Positions 37,895-45,761 of a stretch of DNA of 64,000 nucleotides are shown piece after piece (the stretch's first letter is position 1; the number at the start of each line of letters is the position of its first letter). The stretch is from JBBQNR01 sp963774075 (GTDB taxonomy: Bacteria; Actinomycetota; Thermoleophilia; Solirubrobacterales; JBBDJG01), in contig CAVZDP010000005.1 in NCBI GenBank assembly GCA_963774075.1, forward strand, positions 1 to 64,000. The letters run 5' to 3'. The notes under the pieces were generated by a model. That model did no database searches. It saw nothing but the letters and a program-made list of their open reading frames with translations, and was not told where the DNA came from. The position numbers were made by a program, and so were the translations under genes.

Positions 37895-38727
37895 GCCGTC
37901 ACGCCATTCGGTGAGTCGATGAGCGGCTCTCCCCTCATCGTGCGCTCAGCGGCGAGCTCGATGTAGTCGGCGATCCGGTTGGGGGCGTCCGGGACGCCCG
38001 TGAAGCCCGGAAAGCTCGAGATGTCGACGACGTAGGGCCGGCCCTCGCTGATCACGACGTCGAAGCCGAACAGGCTCAGGCCTAGGGCCGAGCCGCAGCG
38101 GAACGCGATGTCGCGAAGCTCGCTCGAGACCGCAAAGGGCCGTCCCAGCTTCTCCTCGAAGGTTCGCGCGGGCCACACGCGCTCGACGCCGAAGACGTCG
38201 TCGCCGATGCGGTAGATCTTGCGATCGCGTCCTTCCGGCTCGAAATAGCGCTGGGCGTAGAGAGGCCCATCGCCGTCGACCTCCCACTCGGGGAACTCGG
38301 AGGGCCGGTGCACGATCCGAATGCCCTCTCCGTGAGAGCCCCGGTACGGCTTGACGACCAGCGGCCCCTCCTCGAGCAGGGGGATGAGCTGCGCTGGGTG
38401 CGAGGCAACGTACGACGGCGGGGCGGGAACCCCCGCCTCCTCGAGCAGCCTGCTCGCCATGATCTTGTCGCGGCACATCACGGCCGTCGGATACGGGTTG
38501 AGGATCGGGGCGCCGAGAGCGTGCAGGGCGCCCGCCACGCTCAGGGCGATCTCGCTGCTGGACTTGAGCACGTAGAGGTCGTATTCGACCCTCAGCTCGC
38601 AGAGGTCCGTCACCTGCTCGTCCAGGTTGACGAGGTCGACGTCGGCCCCGCGATCGCGGAGGAGGCGCACGACCTCGCGGAAGACCGGGCGCGGAACGTC
38701 GTGAATGTGCAGGTAGCAGAGCCTCAA
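37891..38727 (-). CDS. ATP-grasp enzyme, second tandem copy
   Basis: 278 residues, cytoplasmic, closely similar to the preceding gene along its whole length. N-terminal Rossmann-like part (FREVVRLLRDRGADVDLVNL), then DLYVLKSSSEIALSVAGALH, PILNPYPTAVMCRDKIMASR, ATP-grasp loop PLVVKPYRGSHGEGIRIVH, and the metal ligands in FGFDVVISEGRPYVVDISSF followed by PGFTGVPD. The DISSFPGF block replaces the usual D-x-N of RimK-type ligases: the Asn is Ser here, whereas the fused paralogue keeps D-L-N. It could be an amide ligase or a sugar/inositol-phosphate kinase; both functions occur in this superfamily. Starts overlap by four bases with the first copy. Confidence 0.85.
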   Translation of the reverse strand: MRLCYLHIHDVPRPVFREVVRLLRDRGADVDLVNLDEQVTDLCELRVEYDLYVLKSSSEIALSVAGALHALGAPILNPYPTAVMCRDKIMASRLLEEAGVPAPPSYVASHPAQLIPLLEEGPLVVKPYRGSHGEGIRIVHRPSEFPEWEVDGDGPLYAQRYFEPEGRDRKIYRIGDDVFGVERVWPARTFEEKLGRPFAVSSELRDIAFRCGSALGLSLFGFDVVISEGRPYVVDISSFPGFTGVPDAPNRIADYIELAAERTMRGEPLIDSPNGVTA

Positions 38728-39551
38728 GCCGTCACCCCATTCGGCGAGACGAGCAGGGGCTCTCCCCTCATGGTCCGCTCAGCGGCGAGCTCGATGTAGT
38801 CGGCGATCCGGTCGGCGGCGCTCGGAAGCCCCGTGAAGCCCGGCACGCTCGAGACGTCGACGACGTAGGGCCGGCCCTCGCTGATCACGACGTCGAAGCC
38901 GAACAGGCTCAGGCCGAGCGCCGAGCCGCAGCGGAACGCGATGTCGCGAAGCTCGCTCGAGACCTCGAACGGCCGTCCCAGCTCCTCCCGGTTTCGCTCG
39001 ACGCCGAAGACGTCGTCCCCGATGCGGTAGATCTTGCGATCGCGACCCTCCGGCTCGAAGTAGCGCTGGGCGTAGAGAGGCCCGTCGCCGTTGACGTCCC
39101 AGTCGAGGAGCTCGGAGGGTCGGTGCACGATCCGCACGCCGTCTCCGTGAGACCCCCGGTACGGCTTGACGACCAGCGGGCCCTCGTCGAGCAGGTGCTC
39201 GAGCTGCGCTGGACGCGAGGCAACGTAGGATGGCGGGGCGGGAACCCCCGCCTCCTCGAGCAGTCTGCTCGCCATGATCTTGTCGCGGCACATCACGGCC
39301 GTCGGATACGGGTTGAGGATCGGGGCGCCGAGAGCGTGCAGCGCGCCCGCCACGCTCAGGGCGATCTCCCTGCCGGACTTGAGCACGTAGAGGTCGTATG
39401 CGACCCTCAGCTCGCACAGGTCAGTCACCTGCTCGTCCAGGTAGACGACGTCGACGTCGGCCCCGCGATCGCGGAGGAGGCGCACGACCTCGCGGAAGAC
39501 CGGGCTCGGACCACCGTCGGGATGGCGGGTGAGCAGAAGGGCGATCTTCAT
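38724..39551 (-). CDS. ATP-grasp enzyme, first tandem copy
   Basis: 275 residues and the first gene of the seven-gene cluster. It differs from the second copy mainly in the first 15 residues (MKIALLLTRHPDGGPSP), by a shortened loop after GDDVFGVER and by scattered substitutions; the final block is VVDVSSVPGFTGLPS, again with Ser at the usual Asn position. The ATP-binding loop PLVVKPYRGSHGDGVRIVH is intact. Because both copies are intact and share the unusual metal-site change, a recent duplication with retained function is likely. The leader upstream has GCGAGGGC as a modest ribosome-binding site. Confidence 0.85.
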   Translation of the reverse strand: MKIALLLTRHPDGGPSPVFREVVRLLRDRGADVDVVYLDEQVTDLCELRVAYDLYVLKSGREIALSVAGALHALGAPILNPYPTAVMCRDKIMASRLLEEAGVPAPPSYVASRPAQLEHLLDEGPLVVKPYRGSHGDGVRIVHRPSELLDWDVNGDGPLYAQRYFEPEGRDRKIYRIGDDVFGVERNREELGRPFEVSSELRDIAFRCGSALGLSLFGFDVVISEGRPYVVDVSSVPGFTGLPSAADRIADYIELAAERTMRGEPLLVSPNGVTA

Positions 39552-39840
39552 GCCCTCGCGCCGCCTCGGCTCAGGCGGGCGAGCCCGCGACGTTCTCGCA
39601 GGTGCAACACCCCGAAACGGGTGCGGTTCCTATCGAGATGAACCCTTTGTGGGATGGAGTCGGCGGCCCACGCCCTGGGCCCCCTCCCCGAAATGCAACC
39701 CTGCCCTGCCAAAACCTCGCTCCTCCAGAGCGGTTGGACCTCGATGCCCTGAGCCGACCCTACCCGACATGCAACATCAATTGCAAGTAGCCGCGTTGCA
39801 ACGCGCCGCCCCTACGGCGGGGCGCTTGGATGACCGCCCG
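39552..39840. other. intergenic region upstream of the ATP-grasp/heptose cluster
   Basis: No gene supported. It must contain the cluster promoter. A hairpin CACCC-CGAAAC-GGGTG sits at about 39607-39622, and another inverted repeat, CGCCGCCCC with GGGGCG, lies near 39807-39828 beyond the stop of the upstream PRC-barrel-like gene and could terminate it. TGCAAC occurs several times between 39695 and 39802 without obvious spacing. Confidence 0.35.
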
Positions 39841-40194
39841 TTAGCGCCGGTCCCAGGCGTCGCGCGCCCGGCCGCCGAGCCGTCTTGCCCGGCGAGCGGC
39901 CTTCGTGTTGCGAAGCCTGTCCGCCGTTCGCGACGGGACGGCGTGGAGGTGCTCGTCCGCCTCCTCGGCGGTGAAGGTAACGGTCACGAGCCGCTCGGCG
40001 ATCCGGGCTACCTCGGGTGCGTCGACGAAGCGCTTTCCGCTGCGGGTGTCCATCACGATGCCGTCGAAGATGTTCTCGCGCTTCGCCTCCTGGACCCGCC
40101 GCACGGTGCCGAGCTCGACCCCGTCGGCCGAGCGGACCGGGGTTCCGCGGCGGAGGACCTTGAAGGAGATGGCGTTGCCCTCGTCGAGGCTCAC
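39841..40194 (-). CDS. PRC-barrel-like protein of unknown function
   Basis: 117 residues. The first 75 residues form a beta-rich PRC-barrel-like domain (RGTPVRSADGVELGTVRRVQ, IFDGIVMDTRSGKRFVDAPE, VARIAERLVTVTFTAEEADE) and the last 35 are strongly basic (RRARRLGGRARDAWDRR). PRC-barrel domains often bind other proteins or RNA. The basic tail suggests nucleic-acid contact, an inference only. A GTG start at 40194. It stands 38 bases after the esterase gene and could share its transcript. Confidence 0.6.
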   Translation of the reverse strand: MSLDEGNAISFKVLRRGTPVRSADGVELGTVRRVQEAKRENIFDGIVMDTRSGKRFVDAPEVARIAERLVTVTFTAEEADEHLHAVPSRTADRLRNTKAARRARRLGGRARDAWDRR

Positions 40195-40232
40195 GACTCA
40201 AGCGTAAGCCCTCGTCCGCGTTTAGAAGCCGA

Positions 40233-40895
40233 CTAGCCGCGGGTCCTTTCGCTTTCCGGGTCTAGCGCCGCGGCGACGAACGCTGCGGCTCGCGGCAGGA
40301 GCTCCGGCGGGATCCAGTGGCCGGCGTTCGTCTCGACATACGAGACGTCGAGCCGGCCGCTCCGCAGCAGCTCGACCGCCCGATGGGCGAATTCGACCGA
40401 GATCACGGGGTCGTTGCGTCCGTGATGGATGAGCACGGGCAGGCCCTCACGGCCGGTGAAGTCAGGACGCCATCCCTCCACCGTGGGGACGAACCCGCTC
40501 ATCGCGAGGATGCCCGCCGGAGAGGGGCGTCCCTCTCCCAGCGACACCGCGTATGACATCACCGCGCCCATGGAAAAGCCGCCGATCACCGTTCGATCCC
40601 AGCCGATGCCGTTCTCCTGGAGCCGGCCGTCGAGAATGGTGGTGAGCAACCGGTAGCTCTCGTGGAACGTGTCGTGGTCGGGATATCCGACGCGAGGCAC
40701 CAGATACCAGTGGCGTCCGCCGGGCGGGACGTTGGTCAGGGGCGCCCCCGGCGTGATCCCCAGCAGGCGCCGGTCCGGATCCAGCTCGTCGAGGAGCGGC
40801 ACCAGGTCGTGCTCGTCGGCGCCGCGTCCGTGGAGCAACACGAGCGCGCCTTCCGGCTCTGCCCGCGCGTGACGGATCTCGAAGGGGAGCGTCAC
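40233..40895 (-). CDS. alpha/beta hydrolase, phospholipase/carboxylesterase family
   Basis: 220 residues, the usual length of the acyl-protein-thioesterase-like family. LVLLHGRGADEHDLVPLLDE provides the oxyanion region, the nucleophile elbow is VIGGFSMGAVMSYAVSL (G-F-S-M-G), the acid is in IHHGRNDPVISVEFA, and the catalytic His is in ETNAGHWIPPE. Cytoplasmic, no signal peptide. The natural ester is unknown. ATG start at 40895. Confidence 0.9.
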   Translation of the reverse strand: MTLPFEIRHARAEPEGALVLLHGRGADEHDLVPLLDELDPDRRLLGITPGAPLTNVPPGGRHWYLVPRVGYPDHDTFHESYRLLTTILDGRLQENGIGWDRTVIGGFSMGAVMSYAVSLGEGRPSPAGILAMSGFVPTVEGWRPDFTGREGLPVLIHHGRNDPVISVEFAHRAVELLRSGRLDVSYVETNAGHWIPPELLPRAAAFVAAALDPESERTRG

Positions 40896-41041
40896 GGAAG
40901 CTCGCTACCCGCGCCTGGCGCGCCGAAACCCTGAGCCGTTCGCCGCCCGGCACGGACCATGCCCCACAAGCAGGGTTGGCACAGACCGCCAGGGCCGACG
41001 GTAGTGGGGCGGCGAGCCGACCCACTACCGGGCGTGTCGCC

Positions 41042-41254
41042 CTAGCGCTCGCGCTCCTTCTCGAGCAGCCGCGTGGCGAGTGCTGTACTGAGCTCGTCCA
41101 CGCAGTCGAGCTTGGTCTCCTCCGGCAGCCGATCCAGCGTCGCCGCGGCGGCCTGCCAGATCTGGTCCGGCGTCAGTCCGAATTCGGCTGCGGACTCGCA
41201 TATCGTTGTCACGTTGACCGCTGAGCGGTCGAAATCAACTTCGGGCTCGAACAT
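41042..41254 (-). CDS. small acidic protein of unknown function
   Basis: 70 residues, with no family recognised. Probably helical: LTPDQIWQAAAATLDRLPEE followed by LDCVDELSTALATRLLEKE. The ATG is preceded by GGGGGTGAT at a suitable distance, which supports a real gene. No membrane or signal segment. Confidence 0.55.
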   Translation of the reverse strand: MFEPEVDFDRSAVNVTTICESAAEFGLTPDQIWQAAAATLDRLPEETKLDCVDELSTALATRLLEKERER

Positions 41255-41325
41255 CGGATATCACCCCCGTTCGTTTCGGGAAAGGTGGCTGTCCGTACCG
41301 TCGTTTGCCCTGACGCGTCCGCGCG

Positions 41326-41682
41326 TCAGTCGTCGTCTTTCTCGCTGTCGGGTTTCTCGTTCTTGTCCTCGCCGCCGGCGTCGTCGTCCACATCGACTGC
41401 GACGCGCTCGAGGGCGCGGTTGAGCTCGACCTCGACGTTGCGCCCGTCACCCCGGACGACCTCGACTTCCCAGGCGGAGCCATCGTCGTCCTCGCGCTCG
41501 GCGCCGACCGCTCGACCGCTACCGACGATCTCCACGGCGGCCTGCTTGGCCCGATCGGCCTCCGGCCCCGTAACCTGCTCGTCCGAGGAGTCGCCTCCTA
41601 CCGCTTGGGCGATTCCAGCTCCCCCGGCGCCCAGGGCAATGACCGCGACGCCGGCTATCAAATATTTCCTTTTCCGAGTCAT
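41326..41682 (-). CDS. exported PepSY-domain protein
   Basis: 118 residues. An N-terminal signal/anchor (MTRKRKYLIAGVAVIALGAG and following) is followed by a PepSY-type repeat: EADRAKQAAVEIVGSGRAVG, the strand WEVEVVRGDGRNVEVEL and the final LNRALERVAVDVDDD, then a very acidic tail. PepSY proteins of this type are thought to inhibit or bind peptidases outside the cell. The ATG at 41682 with AAGGAG upstream gives the export signal at the very start; the longer frame upstream is unlikely. Confidence 0.8.
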   Translation of the reverse strand: MTRKRKYLIAGVAVIALGAGGAGIAQAVGGDSSDEQVTGPEADRAKQAAVEIVGSGRAVGAEREDDDGSAWEVEVVRGDGRNVEVELNRALERVAVDVDDDAGGEDKNEKPDSEKDDD

Positions 41683-41849
41683 CTCTGCCACTCCTTCGAA
41701 TCGGGGGTTGCCACTGTGCCGGGTGCAGATGAAACGAGGCTGAGAGGCCACCCCCGGGTGGCCTCTCGTAGGCCCGCGTATCGGCGATTCGGCGCATTGC
41801 CAGGCGCCTTTGGGCTAGGCTCGCCCTGTTTCCGAGGAACGAGGAGAGG

Positions 41850-42740
41850 ATGATGACCCCCACTTCCACCGCACCCCCGAAGCAGGTCACGCTCCGAGAG
41901 GCCGTGCCCGCGGATGCCGAGGCGTGCGCACAGATCTGCTTCGACGCGTTCGGCGCGATCCACGACCACCACAGGTTCCCGCGTGACTTTCCGGTTCCCG
42001 AGGCCGCGGCGGGCATGATGGCGATGTGGGTTCCCCACCCCGCCATATGGGGCGTGGTCGCCGAGATCGACGGGCGGATCGTAGGCTCCAACTTCCTCGA
42101 CGAGCGCGACCCCATCCCGGGCGTCGGGCCGATCACGATCGACCCCGCGGGTCAGAACGCGGGCGTCGGTCGCAGGTTGATGGAGGCGGTGCTCGAGCGC
42201 GGCAAGGAAGCGCCCAGCATCCGGCTCCTCCAGGATGGCTTCCACATGCGCTCGCTGTCTCTCTACACCTCCCTCGGCTTCGATGTCACAGCGCCCTGCG
42301 TGGTGATGAGCGGAACGCCCCGAGGCGGCGCGGTCGCCGATCTAGAGGTGCGCCCCCTGACCGAAGACGACCTGGACGAGTGCGGCGCGCTCTGCAAGAA
42401 GGTGCACGGCTTCGAGCGCACGGGCGCCCTGCGGGACTCCATCCGCGGGTCCGCTCCCTTCGCGGCCGTGCGCGACGGGCGCATCGTTGCCTACGCGTCC
42501 GCGCTCACGTTTTGGCAGATGGCGTACGGGGTGGCCGAAGGCGAAGACGACATGAAGGGCCTGCTGCTCGGGGGAGCGGCGATCGTTGACGAGCCCATCG
42601 CATTGATCGTCCCGCTCCAATCGGGCCTCTTTCGCTGGTGCCTCGAGCAGGGACTGCGCGCCGTGAAGCCCATGAACGTGATGACGCGCGGCGAGTACGA
42701 GGAGCCGCAAGGCTCCTGGTTCCCGTCGGTGCTGTATTGA
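41850..42740 (+). CDS. double GNAT-domain acetyltransferase
   Basis: 296 residues with two GNAT-like halves. The first (about 15-150) has VTLREAVPADAEACAQICFD, VVAEIDGRIVGSNFLDERD and an acetyl-CoA loop QNAGVGRRLMEAVLERG; the second (about 160-290) has LEVRPLTEDDLDECGALCKK, FAAVRDGRIVAYASALTFW and a degenerate acetyl-CoA loop. Such two-domain proteins in Actinobacteria include antibiotic and small-amine acetylases; the substrate here is unknown. GAGGAGAGG precedes the ATG. Confidence 0.82.
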   Translation: MMTPTSTAPPKQVTLREAVPADAEACAQICFDAFGAIHDHHRFPRDFPVPEAAAGMMAMWVPHPAIWGVVAEIDGRIVGSNFLDERDPIPGVGPITIDPAGQNAGVGRRLMEAVLERGKEAPSIRLLQDGFHMRSLSLYTSLGFDVTAPCVVMSGTPRGGAVADLEVRPLTEDDLDECGALCKKVHGFERTGALRDSIRGSAPFAAVRDGRIVAYASALTFWQMAYGVAEGEDDMKGLLLGGAAIVDEPIALIVPLQSGLFRWCLEQGLRAVKPMNVMTRGEYEEPQGSWFPSVLY

Positions 42741-42752
42741 ACTAACTGGCCC

Positions 42753-43283
42753 GTGCGGGCGATCGCGACGATCGGCGTGTACGGCTTCACCGCCGAGACG
42801 TTCCTCGACGCGCTGCAAGCGGCTAACGTCCGCCAGGTGCTCGACGTGCGCCAGCGCCGCGGAGTTCGCGGGCGCGAGTACGCATGGGCGAACTCGGCCC
42901 GCCTCCAGGCCGCCCTCGCGCAGGCGGGCATCGACTACCGCCACCACAAGGAGCTCGCGCCGACCACGGAGCTGCGCCATCTCCAGTACAGCGAGGACGC
43001 GCGGCTGGGGGTCGGCAAGCGTTCGCGCGTCGAGCTCGCGCCCGAATACCGGGAGCGCTACACGAACGAGATTCTCCACCGCGTGGACCTCATGCCGATT
43101 GTCGAGAGCATGCCGAGCAACGGGCGCCCCGCGCTGCTGTGCGTCGAGCGCGACCCCGAGGCGTGCCACCGCTCCCTGATCGCCGAGCGCCTGGTGAGCC
43201 GGCATGGCGCGGCGTTGATCCACCTTCGGCCAAGAGCCGACCCACGATTCTCACGCGACGCTGCTGCTATTGAAGAGCGGTGA
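42753..43283 (+). CDS. DUF488 protein
   Basis: 176 residues. IATIGVYGFTAETFLDALQA, then VLDVRQRRGVRGREYAWANS and late ALLCVERDPEACHRSLIAER contain the conserved Arg and the E-x-D-P-x-x-C-H-R motif of DUF488, a family often linked to uncharacterised nucleic-acid or stress functions. A GTG start at 42753, 12 bases after the acetyltransferase stop. Its last 17 bases overlap the end of the convergent M23 gene. Confidence 0.85.
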   Translation: MRAIATIGVYGFTAETFLDALQAANVRQVLDVRQRRGVRGREYAWANSARLQAALAQAGIDYRHHKELAPTTELRHLQYSEDARLGVGKRSRVELAPEYRERYTNEILHRVDLMPIVESMPSNGRPALLCVERDPEACHRSLIAERLVSRHGAALIHLRPRADPRFSRDAAAIEER

Positions 43284-44121
43284 GGGGATCGATGGCGGCT
43301 CCCCTGACTCGAAGCTCGAAGTGCAGGTGCGGTCCCGACGCGATCCCGGTGGCTCCCACGGTTCCGATGTCCGAGCCGGCAGCCACTGCCTCGCCCCGGC
43401 CGACCAGGATCCGAGAGAGATGGGCGTACATCGAGCGCGCTCCGAGGGGATGCTCGACGACGACCAGGTTGCCATAGCCGCCTACGTCCCAACCGGCGAA
43501 GACGACCGAGCCGTGGCCGGCGGCGCCGACAGGCGCTCCAGCCGCGACGGGATAGTCGATCCCGGTGTGGAAGCGATCACCACGAGGGCCAAAGCGGTCG
43601 CCGATCCTCCCACGCACCGGGTGGATCAGCCGAACCGGCGAGCTGAGGATGGGCAAGGCGAGCTCTCGCAGCGTTCCCGGGCCGACCACCCCGTCGGACG
43701 TCAGGCCGGCCCAGCTCTGAAACCGCTTCACGGCCGCGGCCGTACGGGATCCAAACCCGCCGTCCATCGGGCCCGATGGGAAGCCGCGCCAGGCGAGGCG
43801 GAACTGGAGCGCGGCGACGTCCCAGCCGGAGTGACCGTCGCGAAGCGCCCGGCTGCCCAGAGCAGGGCGACCGCGGCGGCCGAGGGCAAGGCGTGTCTGG
43901 GCGCCCGCCACGCCGTCGGCTGCGAGGCCGTGCCGGCTCTGGAAGCGGCGCACCGCGGCGCCGGTCGCGGGCCCGGCGACCCCGTCGACCGTGCCACCGT
44001 AGAGCCCGACGCCGCGCAGCGCCACCTGGAGCGCGGCGACGTCACCGCTGGCGGCACGGGCATCGGAGAGAGCGCCGAGCAGCGCCACAAGCGCCAGTGC
44101 GACGCCCCCGCCGAGCCGCAT
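43267..44121 (-). CDS. secreted peptidoglycan-binding M23 endopeptidase
   Basis: 284 residues. Signal peptide (LGGGVALALVALLGALSDAR), two peptidoglycan_binding_1 repeats at about 27-80 (DVAALQVALRGVGLYGGTVD, AVRRFQSRHGLAADGVAG) and 95-150 (AVKRFQSWAGLTSDGVVGPG), and a C-terminal lysostaphin-like domain with Zn ligands in RFHTGIDYPV and GPHLHFELRV. It should cut peptide crosslinks in the cell wall. Fourteen bases separate it from the upstream lytic transglycosylase gene on the same strand, so the two hydrolases are probably co-expressed. Confidence 0.93.
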   Translation of the reverse strand: MRLGGGVALALVALLGALSDARAASGDVAALQVALRGVGLYGGTVDGVAGPATGAAVRRFQSRHGLAADGVAGAQTRLALGRRGRPALGSRALRDGHSGWDVAALQFRLAWRGFPSGPMDGGFGSRTAAAVKRFQSWAGLTSDGVVGPGTLRELALPILSSPVRLIHPVRGRIGDRFGPRGDRFHTGIDYPVAAGAPVGAAGHGSVVFAGWDVGGYGNLVVVEHPLGARSMYAHLSRILVGRGEAVAAGSDIGTVGATGIASGPHLHFELRVRGAAIDPLTALQ

Positions 44122-44135
44122 GGCAGCCTTCGTCG

Positions 44136-45065
44136 CTACCCGCCGAACCGCGATCGCAGCGCCATCACGTTCTGGACATAGCGCTCCGTCTCCGGCAGGA
44201 GCCCGCTCTTGCGCACCGACGAGGCTCCCTGGTAGTAGGAAGCGATTGCGAGGGCCTCATTGCCTCCGCTGTCTCGCAGGAGCTGATCGAGGTACATAAC
44301 CCCCGCGTTCACGTTCTCGAGCGGAGAGGCAGGGTCGAGCGGCCGTCCGGCGAGCTGCTCCTCGACCCAGGTCCAGGTCCCGGGCAGGATCTGCATCACG
44401 CCGCGTGCGTTGGCGACTGAGACGACGCCGTTGTTGAAGCCGCTCTCCTGCCAGGCGACCGCGGCAGCCAACGATGGCGAGACGCCGTGGCTGGCTGCTA
44501 TCCCTCCGATCTGCTCAGAGGTGACCTGCCCCGGCGTGGGGTGCGGCGGCGCCTCGGGGACGACCTGGGGCTCGGCCGGCGTGGCCGGAGCCTGAGCGGC
44601 GAGCGGGGCTCCGGTCGGCAGCTTCAACGCGGTACCGATCAGCAGCGGGGCCGATGGCTCGAGCCCGTTCATCCAGGCGAGTTGGCCGACCTCGATGCCG
44701 CTGCTGGCGGCGATCCCGGACAACGCGTCTCCGGGCTGGACGGTGTAGGCACCGAGCGGTTGTGGCGCGCTCGCCGTCGCACCGGCGCTCGAGCTCGGGC
44801 CGGCGGGGATCAGCCCCGCCTGCGCGAGCGCGGCCGCCGCCTCCTGCTCGGACGGGATCTGAATCGTGCTTCCGCTGACGATCTGCGCGTTTTCGGGCAA
44901 CCCGTTCGCCGCCGCGACGGAACGCGCCGTGAAGTTGCTCGCTGTCGCTATCGACCACAGCGTCTCGCCGGGCTGCACGGTGTGCGGAACACTGGCGCCG
45001 GCGGGTGCTGCGCATGCGAGCGTGCCGGCGAGCGTTGCGAGGAAAATCCATCTACAAGGACGCAA
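44136..45065 (-). CDS. LysM-containing lytic transglycosylase
   Basis: 309 residues from a TTG at 45063-45065, which has AGAAGGGAG upstream and places the signal peptide (WIFLATLAGTLACAAPAGA) at the start. Two LysM domains follow (HTVQPGETLWSIATASNFTA and YTVQPGDALSGIAASSGIEV), then a Pro-rich linker and a C-terminal SLT domain with the catalytic Glu in AAAVAWQESGFNNGVVS, ARGVMQILPGTWTW and NVNAGVMYLDQLLR. It cleaves glycan strands of peptidoglycan. The leader upstream has an inverted repeat, GCGTC near GACGC, and the run GAGGGGAACC, but I could not fit it to a known riboswitch. Confidence 0.91.
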   Translation of the reverse strand: MRPCRWIFLATLAGTLACAAPAGASVPHTVQPGETLWSIATASNFTARSVAAANGLPENAQIVSGSTIQIPSEQEAAAALAQAGLIPAGPSSSAGATASAPQPLGAYTVQPGDALSGIAASSGIEVGQLAWMNGLEPSAPLLIGTALKLPTGAPLAAQAPATPAEPQVVPEAPPHPTPGQVTSEQIGGIAASHGVSPSLAAAVAWQESGFNNGVVSVANARGVMQILPGTWTWVEEQLAGRPLDPASPLENVNAGVMYLDQLLRDSGGNEALAIASYYQGASSVRKSGLLPETERYVQNVMALRSRFGG

Positions 45066-45201
45066 GTGAGACTCCCTTCTCTCGAAAGCTTTCGTGAAAG
45101 CGCGTCTTCGGTTCCCCTCGTCCAACCGCGGACGCTTCCTTGAAATCTGCAACGACTCGTGCACACGGTTGTCGGGGACATCCGATAAACGAACGTCCGA
45201 C

Positions 45202-45229
45202 TTGACATCCGCACCGTTTGCGCTACGTC
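45202..45229 (+). promoter_or_regulatory. possible promoter of the DUF4267-like gene
   Basis: TTGACA at 45202-45207 and TACGTC at 45224-45229 are separated by 16 bases, about 22 bases upstream of the ATG at 45252. The -35 is perfect; the -10 lacks the final T, so strength is uncertain. Confidence 0.35.
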
Positions 45230-45251
45230 CCCGAGCAGTAGGATCGCCGTC

Positions 45252-45644
45252 ATGCGCGGCAGAGCGTCAGGGTCGCTGGGCGCGGCGATGACCGGCCTTG
45301 CAGCCTTCCGTATCGCGCTCGGCGCGGCGAGCTGGCTGGCCCCGGGCCCACTGGCCCGGGCCTTTGGGGTGCGCGCGGATCGGCTGACGCCCGAGCTCGA
45401 GTACATGACCCGCGTCTTCGGAGTGCGCGCCGTGGCGCTCGGCGCCGGCTACCTCGCCTCGTCCGGGGAGGCGCGCCGGCTCTGGCAGCGGCTGTGGCTG
45501 TTGTGCGACACGGCCGATACCGCGATGGGCGTCGGCATGATCGCCGGCGGTCGCCTCGACCCGAGGCAGGGCGCATCCGCACTGGCGACCACCGCCCCGT
45601 CAATGGCTCTCGACGTAGCCGCCCTCGCCGCCGGGACAAAGTAG
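45252..45644 (+). CDS. DUF4267-like membrane protein
   Basis: 130 residues, about four short membrane helices (AMTGLAAFRIALGAASWLAP, RVFGVRAVALGAGYLAS, AMGVGMIAGG and a C-terminal ALATTAPSMALDVAALAAG). The pattern of F-G-V-R repeats resembles the DUF4267 family of small membrane proteins of unknown role. It is divergent from the lytic transglycosylase gene, 186 bases apart. A hairpin with a T-tract follows the stop. Confidence 0.6.
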   Translation: MRGRASGSLGAAMTGLAAFRIALGAASWLAPGPLARAFGVRADRLTPELEYMTRVFGVRAVALGAGYLASSGEARRLWQRLWLLCDTADTAMGVGMIAGGRLDPRQGASALATTAPSMALDVAALAAGTK

Positions 45645-45648
45645 GTCC

Positions 45649-45667
45649 CGGGCTCGGGCCCGTTTAT
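45649..45667 (+). terminator. short intrinsic terminator
   Basis: CGGGC (45649-45653), loop TCGG, GCCCG (45658-45662), followed directly by TTTAT. It lies five bases after the stop of the DUF4267-like gene. Confidence 0.5.
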
Positions 45668-45761
45668 CAGTGGCCGGGGTGGCAGCTTGTTACTACTCTG
45701 AACACGACCCACGCCTGCTGCAGGGGCCAGCACCGGTCTCGTCGGCGGGATTCACAGCGGC

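Noticed and set aside
37891..39551. Tandem ATP-grasp copies as an assembly duplication
   Set aside because: The copies differ in loop length, N-terminus and many codons, not just at wobble positions, and each overlaps its neighbour properly.
40317..40934. Plus-strand frames opposite the esterase gene
   Set aside because: Antisense of a well-supported hydrolase; no ribosome-binding site or motif.
45066..45250. ydaO-type (c-di-AMP) riboswitch ahead of the lytic transglycosylase
   Set aside because: Actinobacterial wall-hydrolase genes often have one and GAGGGGAACC is reminiscent, but I could not place the remaining conserved elements.
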